A DNA stretch of 38,469 nucleotides from Lachnospiraceae bacterium (GCA_011959925.1 BLMD01000279.1:1-38469), one strand, 5' to 3'. Shown: positions 30,458-38,469, counted from the stretch's first letter. Translations and numbers: made by a program. The notes: generated from the letters alone by a model not told the origin.

Positions 30458-31924
30458 ATGTACGCTGACGAAAATGTAATCAAAATTAAACATGAGGTTT
30501 TGTATGAAGTAGCCAAGCTGGCATTTGACGGAGTATTGGAAGAAGAGCGCGACCATATTCCAGATAAACTGATTCCGGGACCGAACCCGCAGTTCCGCTG
30601 CTGTATTTATAAAGAAAGGGAGATTATCCGCCAGAGGATTCGGCTTGCGGAGGGCAAAGCGCCCGGATCGGTAGACGACGGAAATATCATTCAGGTGATC
30701 AGCTCTGCCTGTGAGGACTGCCCGATTTCCCGTTATGTTGTAACGGATAACTGCCAGAACTGTATCGGTAAAGCATGTATCAATGCCTGCAATTTTAATG
30801 CGATTTCGATTGGCAGACACCGTTCCCACATCGACGCGTCAAAATGTAAAGAGTGCGGAAAATGTGCGAAAGCCTGTCCGTACCATGCAATCGCAGATTT
30901 AAAGCGTCCTTGTAAGTTTAATTGCCCGGTCAATGCGATCACACAGGATGAGAGAGGCATTTCCGTTATTGATGAGAAGAAATGTATCCGCTGCGGTCTG
31001 TGTATACATAAATGTCCGTTTGGGGCGATCGGTTCCAAAACGCATATTGTGGATGTAATCGAAGCATTAAAATCGGATAAGCTGGTATACGCTATTTTAG
31101 CTCCTTCGACGGAAGGCCAGTTTGGTACGGATATTACGATGCGCAGCTGGCGCAATGCTATGCGTCTGGTAGGATTCACCAATTTTATCGAAGCAGGCCT
31201 TGGCGGCGATTTAACGACGCAGGCAGAAGGCGATGAGTGGTATGAGGCATTCCAGGAAGGAAAGAAGAAGACGACTTCCTGCTGTCCGGGATTTGTCAAT
31301 ATGATCCGCAAACATTATCCGGAATTAGAGGAATATATTTCAACGGCGGTTTCCCCGATGTGCGGGTTATCCCGTTTGATCAAAGCAAAGCATCCGGGCG
31401 CAATCGTTGTATTTATCGGACCTTGTATCGCAAAGAAGTCTGAAGCTACAGAGCACAATATTGAAGGTAATGCCGATTACGTTCTGACATACAGTGAGAT
31501 CCGTGCGATTATGAAAGCGAAAGGCGTAGAACTGCAGCCGTCCGAGAACGATTATCAGGAATCTTCCACATACGGAAAACGCTTCGGCAATTCCGGCGGC
31601 GTTACGTCTGCGGTATTGCAGTACATGAAAGAGAAGGATTACGACTGCGATCCGAAAGTATGCAAGGCGAACGGAGCGGCTGAATGTAAGAAGGCGCTGC
31701 TGCTTTTGAAAGCGGGTAAGCTGCCGGAGGATTTCATCGAAGGTATGGCTTGTGTCGGCGGCTGTGTCGGCGGTCCGAGTGCATTTAAAGATCAGATGGT
31801 TTCCCGGAAAGACAGGGATGCGCTGATCGGAAAAGCGGACGGACGTGATATTATAGAGAACTTAAGTCACTTCGATCAGAGCAATTTCTCCATGCATCGT
31901 ACGGAGCATGCGGAAGGAAAATAA
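30458..31924 (+). CDS. [FeFe] hydrogenase, group B type
   Basis: 488 residues. The amino-terminal third binds iron-sulfur clusters: an upstream CEDCP...CQNCIGKACINAC cysteine set and two ferredoxin-like motifs, CKECGKCAKACP and CIRCGLCIHKCP. The H-cluster domain has the three signatures: L1 TSCCPGF with Cys275 and Cys276, L2 GPCIAKKSE with Cys323, and L3 EGMACVGGCVGG with Cys432 and Cys436. All cluster cysteines and the proton-relay cysteine of L1 are present. L2 begins with Gly-Pro instead of Met-Pro and L3 ends GGCVGGPS rather than GGCxxGGG, as in the group B enzymes of Clostridia whose physiological role is unsettled. It should be soluble and cytoplasmic and needs HydE, HydF and HydG, none in this window. 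Confidence 0.88.
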   Translation: MYADENVIKIKHEVLYEVAKLAFDGVLEEERDHIPDKLIPGPNPQFRCCIYKEREIIRQRIRLAEGKAPGSVDDGNIIQVISSACEDCPISRYVVTDNCQNCIGKACINACNFNAISIGRHRSHIDASKCKECGKCAKACPYHAIADLKRPCKFNCPVNAITQDERGISVIDEKKCIRCGLCIHKCPFGAIGSKTHIVDVIEALKSDKLVYAILAPSTEGQFGTDITMRSWRNAMRLVGFTNFIEAGLGGDLTTQAEGDEWYEAFQEGKKKTTSCCPGFVNMIRKHYPELEEYISTAVSPMCGLSRLIKAKHPGAIVVFIGPCIAKKSEATEHNIEGNADYVLTYSEIRAIMKAKGVELQPSENDYQESSTYGKRFGNSGGVTSAVLQYMKEKDYDCDPKVCKANGAAECKKALLLLKAGKLPEDFIEGMACVGGCVGGPSAFKDQMVSRKDRDALIGKADGRDIIENLSHFDQSNFSMHRTEHAEGK

Positions 31925-31944
31925 GATAACGGCAAATGAAAAAC

Positions 31945-31992
31945 AGGCAGAGGGCATATCCGCAAAAGTATGCTCTCTGTCTTTTTGTTTTG
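31945..31992 (+). terminator. Intrinsic terminator of the hydrogenase gene
   Basis: A 14-bp stem (31945-31958 with 31969-31982, two G-T pairs), ten-base loop, followed by CTTTTTGTTTTG. Confidence 0.82.
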
Positions 31993-32075
31993 TTTCATGT
32001 AGCGCGTAACTGTGTAAGAATTGTAAAACCGGTTTCTGTTTTGGTGAGTTATTTTATACAAACGTGAAAAACAGC

Positions 32076-32104
32076 TTGACATTTATGTTCGGCAAATGTA
32101 GAAT
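32076..32104 (+). promoter_or_regulatory. Sigma-A promoter of the blaI-blaR1-like operon
   Basis: A consensus TTGACA (32076-32081), 17 bases, then TAGAAT (32099-32104). The operator repeats begin inside the spacer. Confidence 0.78.
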
Positions 32105-32134
32105 ACAATTAGATGTACGGCAAATGCCGAACAT
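32085..32134. promoter_or_regulatory. Operator of the BlaI-type repressor
   Basis: ATGTTCGGCA (32085-32094) is an exact inverted repeat of TGCCGAACAT (32125-32134). TGTnCGGCAAATG is directly repeated at 32086-32098 and 32114-32126, CGGCAAATGCCG (32118-32129) is itself palindromic, and TACA-N6-TGTA, the core type of BlaI/MecI operators, lies between. The array covers the promoter, so it is the probable autoregulatory site. Confidence 0.7.
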
Positions 32135-32238
32135 GAAGTTTCTATGAACGAGATGTGCGAAGCGTTGTTTGAAACACGGACGAAAGATCTGTGGAACGGT
32201 CATGATGGAAAACGACGCATAGAGAAAAGGAGTGCAGA

Positions 32239-32607
32239 ATGGAATTAAAAACATTGCCGAATTCGGAACTGGAGCTTATGATGATCCTCTGGCGGGCGGG
32301 TGTACCTTTGACGAGAATGGAAATTGAAGAGAGGCTGCCCAAAAAGCGGACGCTTTCTAAAACCACGATCCTTTCGTTTCTTTCCCGCCTGGAAGAAAAA
32401 GGATTTGTGCTGGTGGAAAAGGAAGGAAGGAATAACCGTTATCTTCCGTTAGTACAGGAGAGCGATTACCTGAAGCAGGAGAGCGGTTCCATATTGAAGA
32501 AATTGTATGGAAGTTCCGTGAAAAAATTTGTAGCGGCGTTATATGACGGAGACGGTCTATCAAAAGAGCAGATTGCGGAATTGAAAGACTATCTGGATCG
32601 TCTCTGA
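32239..32607 (+). CDS. blaI: BlaI/MecI-family transcriptional repressor
   Basis: 122 residues. BlaI/MecI proteins are winged-helix dimers inactivated by cleavage between the two domains. Residues about 5-75 form the winged helix (SELELMMILWRAGVPLTRMEIEERL and KTTILSFLSRLEEKGFVLVEKEGRNNRYLPL); the dimerisation helices follow. The usual length is 120-130. The ATG follows AAAAGGAG. It is translated just before the membrane protease gene (14 bases between) and probably controls its own promoter. Confidence 0.92.
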   Translation: MELKTLPNSELELMMILWRAGVPLTRMEIEERLPKKRTLSKTTILSFLSRLEEKGFVLVEKEGRNNRYLPLVQESDYLKQESGSILKKLYGSSVKKFVAALYDGDGLSKEQIAELKDYLDRL

Positions 32608-32621
32608 CAGGAGGGGGATGT

Positions 32622-35243
32622 ATGGGAATGTTTCAGTTTGGTTGGATATCGGCGTTTTTTGGAGATTTGCTTCGGGTATCTGTATTGTGCGGTATAGGTA
32701 TTTTACTGATTTTCCTAATTTCTCCGCTGTTTGGAAAAAGGCATACGGTATTTTGGCGGTATGCTCTGTGGATTGGGCTTGCCCTGCGCCTGATTCTGCC
32801 GTTTGATCTTTCCATTCCCGGCAGAGCGATTTTTGTTCCGATTTTTTCAGGACTGGAATCGCATCGGGAGACGGATGTTTCCGAAGGCGTGGGAGAAAAT
32901 TTACGTATTCCTTTGGAGCGTTTAGAAGATACGGTAAAAGAAGAACCTGTTTTAGGAGAAGAGGAACACTCCCCCATATCGGATACCTTCATAGAACCAG
33001 AGCCGGTAAAACCGGGAAAAGACAGTTCGGGATTTACGGAGAAAAGTGACCGGGATTTGAATTTTGCTCCGAAAGAAAGCACCGGCAGATCGGCAGAGCA
33101 GCGGTGGTCCTTTTTGTCTGCAGGAGCGGTTCTGTTATGGGCGGTTGTCTGCGCAGCGCTTGTTCTCTGGCATATCCTATGTTACTTTGCATTTTGTATT
33201 AAGGTAAACAAAACAAAAATTTTTCTGACAGAAAAATATGAAAAACGATTCGTTCGGACGCCGTTTGGCAATGGAAGACGGGTGATTTTGGTTTATACGT
33301 CGTCTGCCGTATCTTCTCCTGTTCTGCGGGGAATTATAAAGCCGGAAATTCTGCTTCCCTGCACGGGGTGTGACAAAGAGCAGGTCGATTTTATTTTAGA
33401 GCATGAACTGACGCATTACAGACGCAAAGACCTTTGGGTGAAATTTTTACTGGCGATAGCAAAAACGATGCACTGGTTTAATCCGTTTGTGTTTTTCATG
33501 GAACGCCAGGCAGCGAAAGATATGGAATTTTTATGTGACAGCCGCGTAGTGCGGAACCTGACCAGAGAAGAAAAAAAGAAATACGGAAACGCATTGCTGG
33601 CGTACGCAGCAAAAAGACATAGTCATTCGGTTTTATGTACCAGTGAATTTTCCGGGGATTCGAAAACGTTAAAAGAACGTTTTGATAATATATTTTCCGA
33701 CAGGAAAAAGAAAAGGGGGATTCTGGCGGCACTTTTTGGAGCGGCAGTTCTTTTATCGGTCAGCCTGTTTGTGTCGTTTACATCGTCCGGGGAAAGCTTC
33801 GAAAGTAAGAGCGAGACGGCGCTTGAGAATGAAACGGGGGCAGAAAAATCCACGGATCGGATGAAAGAAAAAACGGATCTTCTGAAAGAGACAGAGACAA
33901 AGCTGCTTGGACTTACGATGGAAAAAGCTGCGGTATCGCCTTATGGAGCTGTTTCTCCGAAGCTTTTGTACGCTTCCGAAGAACGGGCAATTTTATATGA
34001 TTACTGGGGACTTTTGGTCTACGATATTCAAAAGCAGCGCATAGAGCAGTTGTTGGATCTGCCGGCGGCAGGGTTTGGATCGATACAGGGGGATCGTGCG
34101 GCGCATGTGGAGGTGTCAAAGGACGGGTCGCAGATTCTTCTCTATAACGAATCGGATACAAAGGAGCGGTTTTTGTATCGGATTGACGAGAAAAAACTGG
34201 AATATTCGGAGATGTTATCGTTTGGAGAACATGGCTATCAGGGACTGGTGGATAAGAGGGAGAATGGTTACGCCCTGATCCGGCCGGGGAAGGCGGCATA
34301 TCTGTCACGGGATTCTTTGGATACGGAAGAAGTCGAAGACAGAGAGATCTTTCACCTGGACGATATGGAGGGGCTTTCTTTAGTGATCTCCGATAACGAC
34401 GTCGATATTCCCGAAATATATCCTTTGTTTCAGGAGCTTTTTGAACGGCAGGGAGAGACGGCGGTAAAAAGTTTTCATTGGAATCATTTAAGAAAAATTA
34501 TAGGGAAAAAATATTTACATGAAGACAAAGACGGATGGAACTATTATATAGAAGAAGATCAAAACCGGGAGAGTCCGATCTGGGAGTTTGCGGAGGTTTT
34601 AGAACCGCTGCTTTTGACGCGCTATCGGGACGGCGAGCGCCAGGTGCTGGAGTATCTGATGTATCAGGGAATGTGGCAGACATCCCCCGTGTTGTTTACA
34701 AATGAGCGCATCGTTTATAAAGCCGCGGCAGCGCCGGATATTATGGGAGTAAAAGATCCGACGATGGTAAGCATAGCTTTGGACGGAAGCGACAGGAAAA
34801 CGGCGAATGATATACCGTACCATGTCATAGAGGGAATGTGTGAAGACGACGGATGGATCTATTATACCGGGTGGAGCAGCGGAGATACGTTTTCCAAACC
34901 GCTGTGCCGCATTGCGGCGGATTTTTCGGGCGGGGCACAGTTTGTTGAAGATATTCCCGGATATCTGTGCGGCGTAAAAGATCATTGCGTGTATTATCTG
35001 GCGGCAGAAGAAAAAGAGTATTCCGGTATCTGGAAGCAAAATCTTGCAACAGGAGAAGAAGAGATTTGGGATAAGTGGGGAGCATTTGCAGAACAGATAG
35101 AATCTTTTGACGTAAGGGAGAGGGAGTATGCCAAGGGAGAGCTGATCGATTCCAAAGTTTCCGGGTGCCGTATCTTGTATCGATATCAGGACAATCCGGA
35201 GTGGAGGAGCGCAGACATATATTTTGCCGCATATTATGAATAA
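32622..35243 (+). CDS. BlaR1-like M56 membrane metalloprotease with a propeller-like ectodomain
   Basis: 873 residues, far longer than the 580-600 of BlaR1. Membrane segments are seen at about 10-32, 38-56, 163-185 and 366-388. The cytoplasmic protease domain carries the gluzincin motif His261-Glu-Leu-Thr-His265 and EFLCDSRV with the expected acidic zinc ligand. Residues about 57-160 are a long polar extracytoplasmic loop. After the last helix come about 485 residues that lack the SxxK/SxN/KTG motifs of penicillin-binding sensors; instead they show repeated WIYYTGWSSGD, CVYYLAAEEKE and similar strands, as in DUF5050/TolB-type beta-propellers. So the protease-repressor logic is conserved but the signal is probably not a beta-lactam. 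GGAGGGGG precedes the ATG. Confidence 0.82.
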   Translation: MGMFQFGWISAFFGDLLRVSVLCGIGILLIFLISPLFGKRHTVFWRYALWIGLALRLILPFDLSIPGRAIFVPIFSGLESHRETDVSEGVGENLRIPLERLEDTVKEEPVLGEEEHSPISDTFIEPEPVKPGKDSSGFTEKSDRDLNFAPKESTGRSAEQRWSFLSAGAVLLWAVVCAALVLWHILCYFAFCIKVNKTKIFLTEKYEKRFVRTPFGNGRRVILVYTSSAVSSPVLRGIIKPEILLPCTGCDKEQVDFILEHELTHYRRKDLWVKFLLAIAKTMHWFNPFVFFMERQAAKDMEFLCDSRVVRNLTREEKKKYGNALLAYAAKRHSHSVLCTSEFSGDSKTLKERFDNIFSDRKKKRGILAALFGAAVLLSVSLFVSFTSSGESFESKSETALENETGAEKSTDRMKEKTDLLKETETKLLGLTMEKAAVSPYGAVSPKLLYASEERAILYDYWGLLVYDIQKQRIEQLLDLPAAGFGSIQGDRAAHVEVSKDGSQILLYNESDTKERFLYRIDEKKLEYSEMLSFGEHGYQGLVDKRENGYALIRPGKAAYLSRDSLDTEEVEDREIFHLDDMEGLSLVISDNDVDIPEIYPLFQELFERQGETAVKSFHWNHLRKIIGKKYLHEDKDGWNYYIEEDQNRESPIWEFAEVLEPLLLTRYRDGERQVLEYLMYQGMWQTSPVLFTNERIVYKAAAAPDIMGVKDPTMVSIALDGSDRKTANDIPYHVIEGMCEDDGWIYYTGWSSGDTFSKPLCRIAADFSGGAQFVEDIPGYLCGVKDHCVYYLAAEEKEYSGIWKQNLATGEEEIWDKWGAFAEQIESFDVREREYAKGELIDSKVSGCRILYRYQDNPEWRSADIYFAAYYE

Positions 35244-35287
35244 GAATGGTACCGGGTTCACATAGCTGGCAGGATCATGTTAGAATA

Positions 35288-35329
35288 CCCTCAATGGACA
35301 TGGGTTTACCCCCGTATGTCTGTTGAGGG
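35288..35329 (+). terminator. Long hairpin after the BlaR1-like gene, possible weak terminator
   Basis: A 14-bp stem (35288-35301 with 35316-35329, two G-T pairs) plus an inner GGG/CCC pairing. No U-run follows (ATTATCATTG), so termination may need Rho or be partial. Confidence 0.4.
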
Positions 35330-35336
35330 ATTATCA

Positions 35337-35393
35337 TTGTAAGAAACTTGTAAGAATTCCCCCCGTTTTTTTGTAAGGAACATAAACTATACT
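35337..35393 (+). promoter_or_regulatory. Direct repeats and -10 element of the two-component operon
   Basis: TTGTAAG is found at 35337-35343 and 35348-35354, exactly 11 bp apart, and again at 35371-35377, 23 bp further. TATACT (35388-35393) is a good -10 with no -35 at the right distance. Eleven-base repeats ahead of a -10 without a -35 are the usual target of an OmpR/PhoB-family activator, here probably the regulator encoded next, autoregulating. Confidence 0.6.
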
Positions 35394-35418
35394 ACATATA
35401 AGCTTGAAGGAGGAAATC

Positions 35419-36120
35419 ATGAACGAATGCATTTTAGTAGCGGATGATGACAGGGAGATCGTAAAGGCAATTGCCATATTGCTGGAGAAAGAGGGTTACC
35501 GGGTGGTGAAAGCATACGACGGGATGCAGGCGCTGGATGCGCTCACGCAGCACAGCGTACAGCTCGTGATCATGGATGTGATGATGCCGAACATGGACGG
35601 ATTATCTGCGGTGATGCGTATTCGGGAAACCAGAAATCTTCCGATTATCGTTTTGAGTGCGAAAAGTGAAGATACAGATAAGGTTCTGGGGCTTTCCATG
35701 GGAGCCGACGATTATGTGGCAAAACCGTATCATCCCGCAGAGCTTTCCGCCCGAGTCAAAAGTCATCTAAGGCGTTATACCAGCCTGGGCGATATTCATA
35801 CGGTAAATCAGGATCAGCTGACAAACGGAAGGCTTAGCTATCATACCGGCGAAAAAATACTCTATGCGGACGGAGAAGCCGTCCGCTTAACGGCAACGGA
35901 AACCAAAATCATGGAACTTTTCATGAAGTATCCCGGCCGCATTTTTCCGGCAGAAGAGATCTATGAACGGGTTTGGGAAGAGCAGAATTTTGCCTCTGAA
36001 AATACGGTGATGGTTCACATTCGGCGCATTCGGGAAAAGATTGAATTAAATCCGAAAGAGCCAGAATATTTAAAGGTGGTGTGGGGAATTGGTTATAAAA
36101 TGGAAAAAAAGGAACGCTAG
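35419..36120 (+). CDS. OmpR/PhoB-family response regulator
   Basis: 233 residues. The receiver domain (about 1-120) has the acidic pair in VADDDRE, the phosphorylated Asp53 in VIMDVMMPNMDG, Ser/Thr in VLSAKSE and Lys in YVAKPYHPAEL. The DNA-binding winged helix (about 135-230) has RLTATETKIMELFMKYPGRIF and ENTVMVHIRRIREKIE. Sequence flavour is close to VanR-type regulators of Firmicutes. The ATG at 35419 is five bases from AAGGAGG; a TTG at 35404 in frame is inside that site. The stop lies 32 bases inside the histidine kinase gene. Confidence 0.92.
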   Translation: MNECILVADDDREIVKAIAILLEKEGYRVVKAYDGMQALDALTQHSVQLVIMDVMMPNMDGLSAVMRIRETRNLPIIVLSAKSEDTDKVLGLSMGADDYVAKPYHPAELSARVKSHLRRYTSLGDIHTVNQDQLTNGRLSYHTGEKILYADGEAVRLTATETKIMELFMKYPGRIFPAEEIYERVWEEQNFASENTVMVHIRRIREKIELNPKEPEYLKVVWGIGYKMEKKER

Positions 36121-38419
36121 CGCTGTCGTTGTCTATGTGCTTGCCGTCAGCTTTTTGCTTCTGGGACTGACAGGATTTCTGCAGCAGGAGGTGTATTCGG
36201 GCATGGACGGGCCCGTTGCAGAGATGAGCAGCCGGGATTATCAATCGACAGCGGAGTTTCGAAATTTTATTTCTTCGCGGTTCCATAGTTTTTTGAATAT
36301 GGCGTGCGGCGATTATGTCGGCGGAGATGATTACTACAGTAACTACGGAGACAGTTATAGTTTTGACACATACGCTGCCGGTGAGGCCGTGATAGAGCAG
36401 GGCGCGGTATACGAAGGAGGCATGGATTCGGCTGGATGGCAGGAAGCGGTAGAAGGGCAGGAAAATACGCAGCAAAAGCCGTCGATTTCTGATCGAAAGA
36501 AATCGGCAGATCGTTTTCACGAGCATATACAGGAGGATAAAAATCTGCTGTATCGAATCTCATATGACGGAGTGCATAAGTTCTCGAATCTGGATGGTAT
36601 TTCGTGGAACTATGATTCCAAAACCAAAAATCTGCCGGAAGGATATAATTTTCTGCTGTATTTTGACGGAAAGAAAGCGACGGTGCGAAAGGACGGAGAA
36701 GAAGTTGATCTCTACGGAGACGGAATTTATCGGGAAGAGGAAGGATGGCGCCTGCCGGGGTTTAAAAATTATACCGGAAAAGAAAAATGGAAAAAGGCGA
36801 AAATTCTGATTCTGGCGGCAGAAGAGCCGGTATTGTATGCGGAAATGAAAGATGAAGACGGCGGCTGGACGGATCGGACACTGTATGATCTGTATCAAAG
36901 ATACAGCGAAAAAAAGGATCGAATCCGGAATTCACAGATCTGTTTAGGGATTGGTGTTTTGCTGCTGCTTGGTTATCTGTTTCTTAGAAGAGAGGTGAGG
37001 CAGGCGGGAAAGACGTTCGCAGCGTGGACGGGTAAGATCTGGTTTGAGTGGAAAGCGCTTCTGTTTTTACTTTTACCGATTATTTTGTGCACTTCTATTC
37101 TGGATTCCTACGGCATGTATGACATATGGACAGAGCTTGGATACGAAGGAATTGAGTTTACGTCATATGCTTCTATGGCAGCGTCGTATTCTTTGGATGC
37201 GCTTGCGGCGCATGAGCTGTCTATGTTGGTTATATTCTGGCTGTTCCACCTGTTTGTCAGCGATGTATTTCACAACAGGGGCGGTTATAAAAAGGGAGGA
37301 TTCGGAAAATTAGCAGCCGTTTTGGAGCAAAGAAGCCTTTCTCTGCCGCTTTCGAGGAAAATCGTCAAGCGTACTTACGGAATCATTTTTATTACGGTCG
37401 GACAGACGTTCTTTTTGGGGATTCTGCTGCTGAGGCGTTTGATTTTCCATTACGGGAACCGTGCTTTGCAGCCGGACGGCAGCGGGATATGGGATAAAAT
37501 CCTGTTTGGCATCTCATTTGCCGTAACGATCGTGCTTTTGTTTACCGAATATCGGTATCAGAAAAAAAACCGGCAGTTTGCAGAAGACTTAAAGGAGCTG
37601 GCGGGGCAGATTACCGAAATCCGCGACGGAAATTATGAAAGAGAGATATCGTATGCTGCGGAAGATGCAGATATCCGCCATATGGCGTCAGATCTTGAGG
37701 ATATCCGCAAGGGACTGGAGACTGCAGTGGAAGAGCGCACGGGAAGCGAGCGCATGAAAGTGGAGCTGGTTGCAAATGTCTCGCACGATATTAAGACGCC
37801 GCTGACTTCGATTATCAGCTATATTCAGCTGCTGAAACAGGAAGAAGGCCTGCCGGATCATATTCGGGATTATATCCGGATCTTAGACGTAAAGTCCGAA
37901 CGCCTCAACCACATGGTACAGGATGTGTTTGACATCAGCAAAGCGGCTTCCGGGCAGTTAAGAGTGGAACAAAAGGAATTGGATTTAGGGAAACTTTTAC
38001 ACCAGACGCTGGCAGATATGCAGGAGACGATAGAGGCGGCTCCGGTCACGATTAAGACTGAGATACCATCGGTTCCTGTGATCGTACGGTCGGACGGCGG
38101 GCGTATGTACCGGGTATTCCAGAATTTAATCGGAAATGCCCTCAAGTATTCTCTGGAAGGTTCCAGAATCTACGTTTCTTTACAAACAGAAGGAAACCGT
38201 GCATTGGCAAGCATAAAAAATATATCCAATGCGGAACTCGATCAACAGACGGATTTTACCGAACGTTTTTTGCGGGGAGACGAAAGCCGGACGGACGGAG
38301 GGAGCGGCCTTGGGTTATCCATTGCCAAGAGTTTTACGGAAGCCTGCGGCGGTACGTTCGGACTGGAAATGAATGCAGATTTATTTGTAGTAACCGTAAC
38401 ATTTCAATCAGCAACATAA
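36089..38419 (+). CDS. Sensor histidine kinase with a large multi-helix sensor region
   Basis: 776 residues. Helix 1 is at about 12-32, then an extracytoplasmic segment of about 250 residues rich in Gly, Asp and Tyr, then about five more helices (about 283-300, 322-340, 367-388, 426-445, 465-483). The transmitter follows: a HAMP-like linker (about 490-545), the dimerisation helix with His566 in NVSHDIKTPLTS, the N box QNLIGNALKYS and the G box GGSGLGLSIAKSF. The only plausible start I see is the TTG at 36089, overlapping the regulator gene by 32 bases and preceded by GTGGGGAA. VanS-like transmitter. Ligand unknown. It pairs with the response regulator upstream. Confidence 0.87.
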   Translation: MVIKWKKRNASAVVVYVLAVSFLLLGLTGFLQQEVYSGMDGPVAEMSSRDYQSTAEFRNFISSRFHSFLNMACGDYVGGDDYYSNYGDSYSFDTYAAGEAVIEQGAVYEGGMDSAGWQEAVEGQENTQQKPSISDRKKSADRFHEHIQEDKNLLYRISYDGVHKFSNLDGISWNYDSKTKNLPEGYNFLLYFDGKKATVRKDGEEVDLYGDGIYREEEGWRLPGFKNYTGKEKWKKAKILILAAEEPVLYAEMKDEDGGWTDRTLYDLYQRYSEKKDRIRNSQICLGIGVLLLLGYLFLRREVRQAGKTFAAWTGKIWFEWKALLFLLLPIILCTSILDSYGMYDIWTELGYEGIEFTSYASMAASYSLDALAAHELSMLVIFWLFHLFVSDVFHNRGGYKKGGFGKLAAVLEQRSLSLPLSRKIVKRTYGIIFITVGQTFFLGILLLRRLIFHYGNRALQPDGSGIWDKILFGISFAVTIVLLFTEYRYQKKNRQFAEDLKELAGQITEIRDGNYEREISYAAEDADIRHMASDLEDIRKGLETAVEERTGSERMKVELVANVSHDIKTPLTSIISYIQLLKQEEGLPDHIRDYIRILDVKSERLNHMVQDVFDISKAASGQLRVEQKELDLGKLLHQTLADMQETIEAAPVTIKTEIPSVPVIVRSDGGRMYRVFQNLIGNALKYSLEGSRIYVSLQTEGNRALASIKNISNAELDQQTDFTERFLRGDESRTDGGSGLGLSIAKSFTEACGGTFGLEMNADLFVVTVTFQSAT

Positions 38420-38425
38420 CTTCTC

Positions 38426-38448
38426 GGAATCTCAATGAATGAGATTCC
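38426..38448. other. Perfect hairpin just after the histidine kinase gene
   Basis: GGAATCTCA (38426-38434) and TGAGATTCC (38440-38448) form a nine-pair stem with a five-base loop, seven bases after the stop. No U-run follows within the window. Confidence 0.45.
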
Positions 38449-38469
38449 AACCGAAGATTGACAACTGAA

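Larger units (their letters stand above)
31925..32238. other. Gene-free stretch between the hydrogenase and blaI
   Basis: It holds the hydrogenase terminator (31945-31992), the blaI promoter (32076-32104) and its operator repeats. A GGCAAATG sequence at 31931-31938, just after the hydrogenase stop, repeats a unit found twice in the operator. The remainder shows no further structure. Confidence 0.6.

Noticed and set aside
1-38469. CRISPR array, tRNA or rRNA genes, integrase or transposase genes
   Set aside because: I saw no regularly spaced repeats, no cloverleaf-like sequence with a GTTCRA-type T-loop in the gaps, and no reading frame resembling a transposase or recombinase.

Overview
The window looks like a chromosomal segment of an anaerobic, probably motile, gut-type Lachnospiraceae (Clostridia). 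This rests on recognisable families rather than any database search: a group B-type [FeFe] hydrogenase, a CBS/DRTGG-containing family II pyrophosphatase, a split transketolase, a DUF4364 protein beside a malic enzyme, a DUF6033-type protein, a MecA adaptor, a Na/Pi cotransporter with a PhoU-like tail, strong AGGAGG ribosome-binding sites and TTGACA/TATAAT promoters. I see no rRNA, tRNA, CRISPR array or complete insertion sequence.

Layout. 1-4425 is a fructose operon: an unusual G-poor leader with repeated AATCAAA/TTTGATT heptamers, then fruK, fruA (EIIABC), an HPr-like protein with His15 but lysine at the regulatory Ser46 position, the DeoR-type repressor fruR, and a strong terminator. 4426-6674 is an ECF sigma/anti-sigma-like pair followed by a 750-base gene-free stretch with inverted CAATGTCATTT motifs that resembles a MITE. 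6675-10234 is a locus of secreted Ig-like/Fn3 proteins; the first gene is cut by a single in-frame amber codon that separates its signal peptide from a metzincin-type zinc protease domain. 10361-13778 holds a CmpB-family membrane protein, an HD-domain protein, a GH43 glycosidase and a tail-anchored coiled-coil protein. 13921-16300 holds the pyrophosphatase and mecA. A divergent block follows: DUF4364 and malic enzyme on the minus strand, rho on the plus strand, then the two transketolase halves.

21702-24895 may be motility-related: a sigma-D-like promoter precedes the DUF6033 gene, which converges with a glycosyltransferase only two bases away, followed by a coiled-coil gene. 25021-29568 holds a ZIP metal transporter, an Lsa-type ABC-F ribosome-protection gene behind a seven-residue leader peptide and an attenuator, and a Na/Pi cotransporter behind a 22-bp-spaced TGTAA repeat cluster. 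29891-31924 carries a GNAT acetyltransferase and the hydrogenase. 32076-35243 is a BlaI/BlaR1-type pair with a clear operator but a sensor that does not look penicillin-binding. 35337-38419 is an OmpR-type response regulator and histidine kinase behind 11-bp-spaced TTGTAAG repeats.

The strongest leads are the attenuated Lsa-type gene with its leader peptide, the amber-split secreted metzincin, the BlaR1-like protease with a propeller-like ectodomain, and the Ser46-less HPr inside the fru operon. All family calls are from reading motifs by eye; membrane segments and hairpins are estimates.
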